Below are positions 37,237 through 45,310 of a stretch of DNA of 64,000 nucleotides, piece after piece. Origin of the DNA: Gp1-AA122 sp036378535 (GTDB lineage: Bacteria > Acidobacteriota > Terriglobia > Terriglobales > Acidobacteriaceae); NCBI GenBank assembly GCA_036378535.1, contig DASUWH010000073.1, forward strand, positions 34,114 to 98,113, written 5' to 3'. Within the stretch, counting starts at the first letter, position 1. Each line of letters begins with the position of its first letter. The notes beneath the pieces were generated by a model. It did not search any database. It saw nothing but the letters and a program-made list of their open reading frames with translations, and had not been told where the DNA came from. The position numbers and the translations under genes were made by a program.

Positions 37237-37645
37237 GCGATCCCTGCTGGGCAACGCCTCCTTTTTCCAAGTACTCAATCACCAGGCGAGTTTTCGTGTA
37301 CACCCAGGCGATTCGCCTGCCACCGAAAGCAGTTGCCGGCGCGGGCTGGCGTACTACGAGATTTCCTTTGGACCGGCTACATTGCAGTTCCTTGTCCAAA
37401 TCATCGACGACGTAGCACACATGATGCAGTCCGCCGCCGTGCTTCTGCAGGAACGATAACACGGGTGATCCTTGCCCGGCCGGTTCAATGAGTTCGAAGA
37501 GTGGGTCGGCTGCACTCCTGCTGCGGAGAAAGGTGACCTGCACAATCTGGTGAGGATCGTAGATAATGTGCCCGTCCCATTCTCCGTCGATGGATTTCGC
37601 AAAGGACTGAGCGGTGTCGGCAATTGAAGCTACGACGAACCCCAC
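37214..37645 (-). CDS. VOC/glyoxalase-superfamily protein
   Basis: A VOC-fold protein of 143 or more residues with two beta-alpha-beta-beta-beta units: VGFVVASIADTAQSFAKSI and GGGLHHVCYVVDDLDKELQ, ending in RLVIEYLEKG. It resembles methylmalonyl-CoA epimerase and glyoxalases. The GTG start at 37645 is probably not the true start: the frame is open upstream and reads RPVGAFHH just before it, which contains an expected metal-binding histidine. No ATG, GTG or TTG exists between that point and the upstream stop at 37766-37768. The true start is therefore non-standard (CTG at 37678 or 37699) or a base is missing. Its role in the FkbH/ACP unit is unknown. Confidence 0.72.
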   Translation of the reverse strand: MGFVVASIADTAQSFAKSIDGEWDGHIIYDPHQIVQVTFLRSRSAADPLFELIEPAGQGSPVLSFLQKHGGGLHHVCYVVDDLDKELQCSRSKGNLVVRQPAPATAFGGRRIAWVYTKTRLVIEYLEKGGVAQQGSHDGRSGQ

Positions 37646-37877
37646 ATGATGAAAAGCCCCAACTGGCCTCCAAGTCAGTGACGTTGCGGTGGCTGGCAGG
37701 ATCTGGGAAGAGTTCGAGAGTTCCTTTATCTCACACCTCTGGCCGACGTGCTTAGCGAACGTTTGTCACTGCAACAGTAACTCACCATATTAACCATGCA
37801 GTAAGAAAAATAGAACCCCGTACTTTGGCGCCGCACGCGGCTGTAAGTGGTTGAAATTAAGTGCTTTACTCGGGGGT

Positions 37878-39779
37878 TTACTGTACTCCCGCAATGGCCT
37901 GCAGGACTGCGTCCATATCCGCTCCGGGATCCCTTCCGTCTGTGCCTTTGCCTCGAAACTGGCTTTTCGGCGACAAGTGGTAGTCTCCATCCAGACCACC
38001 GTTTAACTTTACGAATCCGATATCGTTTTGATCATTGGGGAAGAAGTTTCCATCGGGCCAATTGGCATTCTGACGAATCGATTTGCCTCCAGCTAAAACA
38101 TTCCCGATAAAGCTACTGCCGCCATCCCAACAGTTCTGGTACCGGGTTCTCAAGTCACCGCGGATAGCACAATTCATTTCCGGCGTGCCGCCGGTTGGCC
38201 AAGGGCCGAATTTTCCTGCCTCGCCGATGTTGTTATTAAAGGTGATGTTGAACATGTGGGGTGCTCCGGGATCGCCCGGCGGGGGACCTTGCATGGTCAT
38301 AAGGGACCGGCGTGCCGTCATCGAAACGAAGGTGTTATGGTCAATGGCTACGTCATGCATTATGTCAGCGGCCGGGCTCCTCGGATTCCCTCCAGCGATT
38401 TGCATGGTTGTGCCACCGCACCCCGGCCCGCATTCTTTGTATCCGAGACCCTCCGCCACGATATCGTGGATGGAATAGCTGTTTCCGCCGGAGGCGAAGT
38501 GTCCGGCATCGGCTGGATTCGCGAGCTGGAGAACCTGGTTAACCTTCTTTATCCAAACATATCGTATGGTGATATTAGTGACGGCACATCCAGGACACAA
38601 GTTGCTATTTACCGCGCTGTTGGCCTGATTTCTGGGCGTGAGCAGAATGGCTGGCCCGACTTGAGAAAAGCCTGCCCAGGAATTCTCCAGGTAGTTGGCT
38701 TCGAAGAGGACGCGATTGGCATTCTTGAGTTCGAAAAGGTTTTTTACGATGGGTGTGGGGTTTTGGTGATCGGGCGAGCCGGGATTCCAGAACATGGGCT
38801 TGAAAAGGTGATTGCGCCGGATCTCAATGTCTTCGGGATGCATGGTGGCTCGCCCGCCGCCGAAAAGAATGTTCTCGCCGCTGGCCTCGAGAAAGTTGTC
38901 GACGAACTTCAGAACGTGGCTGGGTAGATCGCCGTTTCCGCCCCCCAAGGCGACCGCGTCCGTGCAACTCCCTGTCTTCGCGGTGCAGGTGAAGCTGTTG
39001 AAATAGGAGTGGATCACAGCAATGTACTGTGCCCCGCGGTTCATTCCCAGTCCAATGTGCAATTCCTGGCCATCAGTTCCATGGAACCAGTTCCGGTCAA
39101 AGATGATGTGGTCGGCTTCACCGGCGAAGGCCAGTCGTCCGATCTGGGCACCGGGCGGGGTGGTCCACTCTAAACCGATAAAGCGGTAATGGTCGCCGAA
39201 CTTAACTCCGTTAACGTCGGAAACCAGGATTCTCGCCAGTAATTTGGCGGGTCCTCCTGCGGGCTGGGCATAAGGTGGACGACCAGGCAAATTGGCGACC
39301 CCTCCCCAGGCCGGACTCACTCTACTGTCTTCGGGAGGCAGCTTTGCGTCGGGAACGTCGGTCCGCACGATGATGTAGTGCCGATCGTCACAGTTCTTCC
39401 TAGGAAACAAGCGGATGGTATATGCCTGTCCGGCCGCCAGCAACAGAGTGTCTCCGCATTTGGCATGATCGACGGCATCAGCGAGGTCGGATCCTGCGGG
39501 TACCTTGATGCTTTTTCCGGGAGCGGGTGTACCATCCATGGACGTGTAGTAACAGGCTTTCGGCAATTCTGCAGGCCCGTCCTTCTCACCAAAACGGGGT
39601 ATATTGCCTTCGCCGCAATATGCGTTTTCTCCAAGCTGTGCATGAAATCGGGCTGGATTGTTAGCACGAGATGGGGCGTTATTGCCTTGTTGTCGCGATG
39701 GCAAAAAAGCGGTTGCACCAGGGACCTCTAAAACAGCCAGCGCTCCGGCGAACAAAATTGCAACCAAGATCTTCAGCAC
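37878..39779 (-). CDS. Secreted right-handed beta-helix protein (copy 2)
   Basis: A 633-residue exported paralogue of the protein at 32098-33912. The signal peptide is KILVAILFAGALAVLEVPGATAF. Shared blocks are DGPAELP near the start, CGDTLLLAAGQAY, IIVRTDVPDAKLP, HYRFIGLEWT, VDNFLEASGENILFGGGRAT, IEIRRNHLFKP, VLFEANYLENSWAGFSQVGPAILL and the closing LGANIAAIAA-like PGADMDAVLQAIAGV. Strand-turn repeats indicate a beta-helix. It is transcribed on the minus strand, upstream of the VOC-FkbH group but separated by about 230 bp. GTG at 39779 has GAGGGAG upstream. A lyase, epimerase or matrix role on the polymer is inferred. Confidence 0.8.
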   Translation of the reverse strand: MLKILVAILFAGALAVLEVPGATAFLPSRQQGNNAPSRANNPARFHAQLGENAYCGEGNIPRFGEKDGPAELPKACYYTSMDGTPAPGKSIKVPAGSDLADAVDHAKCGDTLLLAAGQAYTIRLFPRKNCDDRHYIIVRTDVPDAKLPPEDSRVSPAWGGVANLPGRPPYAQPAGGPAKLLARILVSDVNGVKFGDHYRFIGLEWTTPPGAQIGRLAFAGEADHIIFDRNWFHGTDGQELHIGLGMNRGAQYIAVIHSYFNSFTCTAKTGSCTDAVALGGGNGDLPSHVLKFVDNFLEASGENILFGGGRATMHPEDIEIRRNHLFKPMFWNPGSPDHQNPTPIVKNLFELKNANRVLFEANYLENSWAGFSQVGPAILLTPRNQANSAVNSNLCPGCAVTNITIRYVWIKKVNQVLQLANPADAGHFASGGNSYSIHDIVAEGLGYKECGPGCGGTTMQIAGGNPRSPAADIMHDVAIDHNTFVSMTARRSLMTMQGPPPGDPGAPHMFNITFNNNIGEAGKFGPWPTGGTPEMNCAIRGDLRTRYQNCWDGGSSFIGNVLAGGKSIRQNANWPDGNFFPNDQNDIGFVKLNGGLDGDYHLSPKSQFRGKGTDGRDPGADMDAVLQAIAGVQ

Positions 39780-40042
39780 GCGTGCTCCCTCAATTTCAAG
39801 AATTAACTTGGAATCAGATCAGAGGACATCGAAACGAAAATAACCCTCCGCATGGAATGGCGGTTTACAGGAGTGCTGAAGATCATACCAAATAAGCAGG
39901 GTGTGGTGCGCTCAGACGATGTCGTCAAGCAAGAGCGCGGTGGCTGCGACTGCACAATTTGCTGAAGGAGATCAAGAGCAGTTTTGAAATGCGGACTGGC
40001 ACTCGCCCGGTGCATTCGGGCGAGTGCCGGTTCGCCGACCGG

Positions 40043-42376
40043 TTATTGCGGACAAACCACGAACACATCGGACCTGCAACTGGAGTTGAGGCTGCAGGAA
40101 GCTTGGCCACTCACAGGCGTTCCTTGCGGCCCCAGCGTGCCGAGCCAGTCGGAGCTGAATGCGATACAGCGCCCGTCCGGAGAGATCTGCGCCATACCGT
40201 TGGTGGCATCGAAACCGGGAGCCTGTCCTGATATGTAATTATGGGTAAACCGCCATGCTTTTGTGCCGTCCATGGAGAAGCCGATGATCTCGTTTTCCCA
40301 CGCGGCGTCGAACGTAGTAAGCGGTGGGTAGGTACAGGCGGTTGAGGCAATAAATTGCGCTGTATCGCTACCATCGATGTTGGTCAGCCAGCTGGTATGT
40401 TGGTCGCAGGAGCCGTTGTAGTTTGGCCTGGTACCGTGATAGATGCCTGCTCCACTGTAGGTGCCGGTGGGGTTGGCATAGCTGCGAATCCACCATTTGT
40501 TGGTTGTGCCATCCAGCCAATTATTGAAACCGTCTTGACTATGGCCTGTGCAGGTGTTGATGGCACCGCCATATGCCTTGCTGGGACCGCAAGGGACGAC
40601 GTTCAAAGTTCCAATTGTCCACCAGTGCGCGCCGAGGAAACATCCGCTATTCACACAAACGCCGCCTTCAAAGGCTGCAATCTGCGCATTAGGAGTGTTT
40701 CCACCCTCGTGCATATACATCAGGTCGGGAGTGTTCAACTTTCCGATATATGTGCCCAGGTGCCAGACGTCCCCAGTGTTGGTTTTTACGACATCACAAC
40801 CCGAGTTGCCGTAAGCCGTGTTGTAGGAGACGAGCCAGTTACCAGTAGACGAGGGAACCGTTGGATCCCCTCTCTGGGCATAAGCCATGGTGAATACGGT
40901 TTCATCAAAGCTGGGGTGGAATACTCCTGCCCATCCGGAAACAAAGCCCGTGCCTAAACAATTAGGCGATGCATAGTCGTAGACGACGGAGCTGGATGCG
41001 ATACCGCTGCCGTTCACAACCAGCTTGCGGATTACGGTTCCAACCTGTGTGTAAAGTACACCGGGATTCTGGCGCGACCAGTAGTTACCGTACGCATTCA
41101 GAGAAAATTGAGCCGCGACCTTCTGAGAAACCGGATCGAACAGCAAGACCATTTTCCTCATGTTTGGATTTTTAACGATGAGCATGGAGGCGTCGGCAGA
41201 CCAGATATTGTTCCCACCGGCGTCGGCGGTGAAGGCGCTGGTCCCGCCGAAGGTGTTGGCATCGGTTACGCGCGTGATTTTATTACCAAGATCCGGGTCG
41301 GAGGTGGCAGTGTTGACCCCCACCGAGTTGTTGCAGGAGGTGAGCTGGCCCGCGGCACAGTGATTGGGTCCGACTTGTGGTGGAACAGATATCACACCGC
41401 CTGCGGGAAATATCTGATTGTTGTTCACAACCGAACCTGGGTAGTTGGGTGGTCCCGAACCGCCACTGGAGACGATTAGGGTCAAGCTCTGCGTATCGGA
41501 CGCGGCTGCGGCATCAATCACTTTAGCGACGAAGCTAAAGGAGCCGGCGTGAACTGTCGTACCGGATATGGCGCCGGTGGTCGAGTTCAATTGCAACCCG
41601 CCCGGCAAAGAGCCGGATGCCACAGTCCAGGTGTACGGAAGACTGCCACCGGTAGCCTGCAAACTAGCCGAATACGCAACTCCGGTGGTCGCAGAGGGAA
41701 TCCCTGTGGTTGTAATCTTCGGTCCTCCCGAGGACGCGGGGCTGATCGAGACCGTGGCCGATGCCAGTTTGCTCGGGTCAGCCACACTGGTTGCAGTCAC
41801 GATCGCGCTACTCGCCACCGTCACAGACGGAGCCGTAAACAAACCGCTTGCAGAAACTGTACCGGAGGTTGTGCTCCAGACTACGGCAGTATTGCTCGTA
41901 CCACTTACGTAGGCCGTGAACTGCACGGAGCCTCTTGAAGCAACGCTGGCCCCGGTCGGAGTAATGGAAACGGAAATGGCGGCTGGATTAACGTGCAAGG
42001 ACAGATTCTTGTCGCCATGGCGTCCAGTAGCGTCACTGGCCGCGATCGCGAATGCATACTGGCCCGCTTGCGAGGGCGTACCCGAAATTACTCCGGTGTT
42101 CTTGTCCAATGCCAATCCTGGGGGCAATGACCCGGAGCGCACAGTGAAGAGATATGGGCTGCTGCCGCCAGTGGCATGCACCGTGGCGTTGTACGCGTGT
42201 CCTACGGTTCCTGACGGCAGAGAAGCCGATACGCTCAAGCGCTGCTGAGCAGCGCCCCAGGAAGGCGTCGCTGCTAGCGAGAGAATTAGCGCCGCCGCGA
42301 TCACCGGCAGCATGACTTTGTTCGGAAGTGGTGCGACGGAGAAAAACCGCGCTAACCAACTTGACTTGCTTGACAT
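40043..42376 (-). CDS. Large secreted protein with putative Ig domains
   Basis: An exported protein of about 777 residues. After the signal sequence (VMLPVIAAALILSLAATPSWGA) come a putative-Ig domain of the He_PIG type (SGTVGHAYNATVHATGGSSPYLFTV, LPPGLALDKNTGVISGTPSQAGQYAF), a bacterial Ig-like region (ISVSITPTGASVASRGSVQFTAYV) and a second He_PIG-type domain. The C-terminal 450 residues show propeller-like repeats (NIWSADASMLIVKNPN, AQISPDGRCIAFSSDWLGTLG) but no recognised catalytic motif. It may bind or cleave the polysaccharide outside the cell. ATG at 42376 is chosen because GAGGG lies 7 bp upstream and the signal peptide then has normal length. Confidence 0.75.
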   Translation of the reverse strand: MSSKSSWLARFFSVAPLPNKVMLPVIAAALILSLAATPSWGAAQQRLSVSASLPSGTVGHAYNATVHATGGSSPYLFTVRSGSLPPGLALDKNTGVISGTPSQAGQYAFAIAASDATGRHGDKNLSLHVNPAAISVSITPTGASVASRGSVQFTAYVSGTSNTAVVWSTTSGTVSASGLFTAPSVTVASSAIVTATSVADPSKLASATVSISPASSGGPKITTTGIPSATTGVAYSASLQATGGSLPYTWTVASGSLPGGLQLNSTTGAISGTTVHAGSFSFVAKVIDAAAASDTQSLTLIVSSGGSGPPNYPGSVVNNNQIFPAGGVISVPPQVGPNHCAAGQLTSCNNSVGVNTATSDPDLGNKITRVTDANTFGGTSAFTADAGGNNIWSADASMLIVKNPNMRKMVLLFDPVSQKVAAQFSLNAYGNYWSRQNPGVLYTQVGTVIRKLVVNGSGIASSSVVYDYASPNCLGTGFVSGWAGVFHPSFDETVFTMAYAQRGDPTVPSSTGNWLVSYNTAYGNSGCDVVKTNTGDVWHLGTYIGKLNTPDLMYMHEGGNTPNAQIAAFEGGVCVNSGCFLGAHWWTIGTLNVVPCGPSKAYGGAINTCTGHSQDGFNNWLDGTTNKWWIRSYANPTGTYSGAGIYHGTRPNYNGSCDQHTSWLTNIDGSDTAQFIASTACTYPPLTTFDAAWENEIIGFSMDGTKAWRFTHNYISGQAPGFDATNGMAQISPDGRCIAFSSDWLGTLGPQGTPVSGQASCSLNSSCRSDVFVVCPQ

Positions 42377-42482
42377 GAAGAACCCTCGCGAAACGAATTG
42401 GGGGACCGCGTTTCGAGTCCTCACCGCCGACTTTAGTCATTCAGGAACATACCTCATAGATACCTTGAGTCCATTGGCCTTC

Positions 42483-42704
42483 TGGCACTCAGAAGTACAT
42501 AGTCTGGGGGAGAACGGCCACCCATAGCCGGTGTGGGGGCCAGAAAAGTGGTCGAACAACTGCAACTTTGGCGGGAAATTCGCAGAACTCCGCCTGGCAT
42601 TCAGAAGTACATGGTTCCCAGAAGAACGGCCGATTCATAGCTAGTTTGGAACAGAAAAGTAGTTAAACAACTGCAGCTTTAGCGCGAAACGCGCAAAAGT
42701 AGGC
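42483..42704. repeat. Imperfect tandem repeat, two copies of about 110 bp
   Basis: Copy 1 runs about 42483-42592 and copy 2 about 42595-42704, with a period of 111-112 bp. Shared blocks are TGGCA, TCAGAAGTACAT (42489 and 42601), AGAACGGCC, CATAGC, CAGAAAAGT, AACAACTGCA (42555 and 42666) and CTTT. It fills most of the intergenic region upstream of the putative-Ig gene. No open frame spans it. It may carry duplicated regulatory sites; no -24/-12 match was found here. Confidence 0.7.
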
Positions 42705-42813
42705 TGCGCGCCGAGGTCGGGTGTAACGGAGGAAGGGAGGAGCTATAACTAGCTAGGTACATGGGTTCGTGAAAATCAGGTTAAGCCTGACGGACAGTTC
42801 TCGCGCCCTCAGT

Positions 42814-43605
42814 TCACGACTTGAAGGGCTTGTGATCCAACAACCAGGATTGCAAAGCAGAGTAGCGGTCGTTCCCCAAGCTTTTTTTCAGGGTAACGCT
42901 GAGATGCTGCATGGTTCGTAAACGCCACAAGCCCTGGCCACGGCAGATACGTTTGAATGAGGCTGGGGTGGTCGTGCGCAGGATGGCAATTCTGCCTAAC
43001 TCGTATAGATCAGTATGAATGTTATTGGCGTGCGCACGACTGGTAGAGAGGGTGCGGTAGCCGGCGCTCTTTACTGTGGCCTGCACCCTGAGGTCATAGC
43101 GGCCGCCCGGGCATGAGAAGTGGTTTACGCTGTGCCCCAGGATATCTTCCAGGTACCTCTTGGGGTCTCTGATTTCCGTTTCCAGCGCCGCGTCGTTGAG
43201 GTCTGATAGATAAGCGTGCGTGCGCGAGTGGCAGCCAATTTCGAAACCCAAAGCTGAAAGTTCGCGTGCTTGCACTTTGGACAAGTAACCTGGCCGGCCC
43301 AGGAAACTGGTGGTCAGGTAGAAAGTTGCGGTAAAGCCGAACTGGCTGAGAACAGGTGCCGCGAGCAGGAGATCGGTTTCGGAGCCGTCGTCAAAGGTGA
43401 TCGCCACGGACGGTGAAGGGGGAAAGTTCAGCGCCTCACCCACGCTGGCGCCACGCCAACCGGCATCATGCAGCCATTGCATCTGAAAAGTGAATTCTGC
43501 GCCGCTGATGACGTATCTTATGTATCCCGGATCGGACTGGCAGAATGACCGTGCGGGCAGTTCCAGTTCGTGGTACATGAGGAAAACAACAGGCGTTCGT
43601 CTCAC
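42814..43605 (-). CDS. Polysaccharide deacetylase (NodB family)
   Basis: A 263-residue carbohydrate esterase-4 type protein. It has motif 1 ITFDDGSETD, the metal-binding motif CHSRTHAYL and motif 3 FSCPGGRYD. Catalytic Asp and metal ligands are all present. There is no signal peptide, which is common for deacetylases acting on lipid-linked or nucleotide-linked intermediates. It is the last gene of the sulfate-activation operon, after a 91-bp gap that holds no other feature. It probably removes N-acetyl groups to free amines for other substituents, such as sulfate or acyl groups; this is inferred. GTG start with GAAGG upstream. Confidence 0.9.
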   Translation of the reverse strand: MRRTPVVFLMYHELELPARSFCQSDPGYIRYVISGAEFTFQMQWLHDAGWRGASVGEALNFPPSPSVAITFDDGSETDLLLAAPVLSQFGFTATFYLTTSFLGRPGYLSKVQARELSALGFEIGCHSRTHAYLSDLNDAALETEIRDPKRYLEDILGHSVNHFSCPGGRYDLRVQATVKSAGYRTLSTSRAHANNIHTDLYELGRIAILRTTTPASFKRICRGQGLWRLRTMQHLSVTLKKSLGNDRYSALQSWLLDHKPFKS

Positions 43606-43696
43606 AGGACCTTCGCCCGATGGTGCGGGAATGCAGAAAGGAGCGCGCCGGCTGGCATGCGGTAAGTAAATCTATACGGGAATGCGCCGCAGCTAA

Positions 43697-44512
43697 TCAC
43701 GGTTTGGACGCAGGGTGGACGTAGTCTTCCAGCAAGCTGAGCAGCTCCTGCTGCAGCTTGGGTCCGCATGCGACCAGACCGGAAAGCAGAGGGTTCTTCT
43801 GGTTGCAGCGTAATTCTGTACCTTCAAGAATTTGCACGAAACCTCCGGAGCTGAGCACTAGCGCCGCGCCCGCAGCCACGTCCCACTCATGTTTTGGAGT
43901 CAGGGTAAAGGTTATATCTGCAAGCCCGGCCGATACCAGGGCGAGTTTGTAAGCGACCGATCCCATCGGGCGAATCTTGAAGGGGGCGTTCTCAAATGTT
44001 TCCCATTCGCCACGCTTGACCTCGCTTCGGCTGGCCAGGACTTGCGCGCCGGCGAGGCTAGTCTTCTCGCTTGCGCGAGCAGGTCGGCCGTTGTACTTGA
44101 CTCCAGAGTAGATCGATCCAAGAAAGATTTCATTTGTGGCCGGATTGCAGATTCCGCCTGCGACGGGTAATCCGTTCTCCACCAGGCCTACGGAAACGCA
44201 GAATTCTGGAATTCCCGCTACAAATTCGCGAGTCCCGTCCAGAGGATCGACTACCCACACGTGCCTCTTGTCCAGGCGGGCAAGGTCGTCAACGCTTTCC
44301 TCGGATAACCAGCCTTCGCCCTGGCGCAGCAGGTGCTTGCGAAGTAGAGCATCCACGGCACGGTCGGCCTCAGTGACCGGGTCATGACCGATCTTGTACT
44401 CAGATTCGATCTGTCCTGGTGTGAAACGGGTGAAGACTTCACGTGCGGCAGCGAGAGCCGCCTCGATGCGCTCAAGAAATTCCGCTGACAAGCTGGCGTT
44501 CATAATCTCCAT
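43697..44512 (-). CDS. cysQ: 3'(2'),5'-bisphosphate nucleotidase (PAP phosphatase)
   Basis: A 271-residue inositol-monophosphatase-family protein. Metal-binding motifs are DPVTEADRAVD, the glutamate pair in GWLSEESVDD, WVVDPLDGTREFVAG and HEWDVAAGAAL. In the same operon as Sat-CysC and next to sulfotransferases, the natural substrate is 3'-phosphoadenosine 5'-phosphate, the by-product of PAPS-dependent sulfation. Its ATG is immediately followed upstream by the stop of the permease gene. The FIG family also includes inositol phosphatases; context favours CysQ. Confidence 0.88.
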   Translation of the reverse strand: MEIMNASLSAEFLERIEAALAAAREVFTRFTPGQIESEYKIGHDPVTEADRAVDALLRKHLLRQGEGWLSEESVDDLARLDKRHVWVVDPLDGTREFVAGIPEFCVSVGLVENGLPVAGGICNPATNEIFLGSIYSGVKYNGRPARASEKTSLAGAQVLASRSEVKRGEWETFENAPFKIRPMGSVAYKLALVSAGLADITFTLTPKHEWDVAAGAALVLSSGGFVQILEGTELRCNQKNPLLSGLVACGPKLQQELLSLLEDYVHPASKP

Positions 44513-45292
44513 TCAGGCCCACAGCATGCGGGCACCGGTAGCGAGCAAAATCGCGCACAAAATTCGACGCAGCCAAAGCATCGGCACGCGCGTGCTGAGT
44601 TGCGAACCCAGCAGTCCTCCGGGAATCGATCCGATCAGAAGGCAGCCGACCAAACCAAGATCAACATTGCCCAGGTGAAAATGAAGCATGCTGGTGATAC
44701 CGGTCAGAAGCACGGCGTGAACGATGTCGGTACCCACCATGACCTTGGGGGGATAGCTGTAGAACAGAAGAAGGAGCATCATAATGATGCTGCCCGAGCC
44801 TACGGAGGTCATGCCCACCAGGAAGCCGGCGGTCAATCCAATCACCACCATGCCGGCAAAGGATTTTGCCGTAGGCGGGCGATTGATTACCCGCTCTTCA
44901 ATCCTGCGCTGCATAAGTAGCAGCATGGGAATACAAATGAGCAAGAGTCCCACAGCAGACTTGATAAAGTCGTTGACGCCGGCACCATGGATGCGCCGCA
45001 GGTGCTGCAACAGCGAGACACCGAGGATTGAACCCGGAGCACTGCCCGCGGCTAGCGCCAATACGACTTTTCTGCGTACCGTGCCCCGGCTCAAGTGTAC
45101 CCAACTGCTACCGATCTTAGTGATGAAGTTAAATGCGGCATCGGATCCAACGGCGACAATTGCCGGCACTCGCAGGCCGAAGATCAGAATGGGGAGCAGA
45201 AGAACGCCGCCCCCCAATCCGGTCATACCGATCAGGGTCCCGACAATAAATCCGATCAGAACCTTAAGGCCGAGCAACTCCATAGATGTCAC
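44513..45292 (-). CDS. TauE/SafE-family anion permease
   Basis: A 259-residue membrane protein of about eight transmembrane segments arranged as two repeats. Each repeat starts with a glycine-rich motif (VGTLIGMTGLGGGVLLLPILI and GFLVGMTSVGSGSIIMMLLLL). The family moves sulfite, sulfoacetate or similar anions. Between Sat-CysC and CysQ it most likely brings in sulfate or exports sulfite; direction and substrate are inferred. GTG at 45292 or ATG at 45283 are both possible starts. It lies 18 bp after Sat-CysC. Confidence 0.85.
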   Translation of the reverse strand: MTSMELLGLKVLIGFIVGTLIGMTGLGGGVLLLPILIFGLRVPAIVAVGSDAAFNFITKIGSSWVHLSRGTVRRKVVLALAAGSAPGSILGVSLLQHLRRIHGAGVNDFIKSAVGLLLICIPMLLLMQRRIEERVINRPPTAKSFAGMVVIGLTAGFLVGMTSVGSGSIIMMLLLLFYSYPPKVMVGTDIVHAVLLTGITSMLHFHLGNVDLGLVGCLLIGSIPGGLLGSQLSTRVPMLWLRRILCAILLATGARMLWA

Positions 45293-45310
45293 GCTGATGA
45301 TAGTCCCAGT

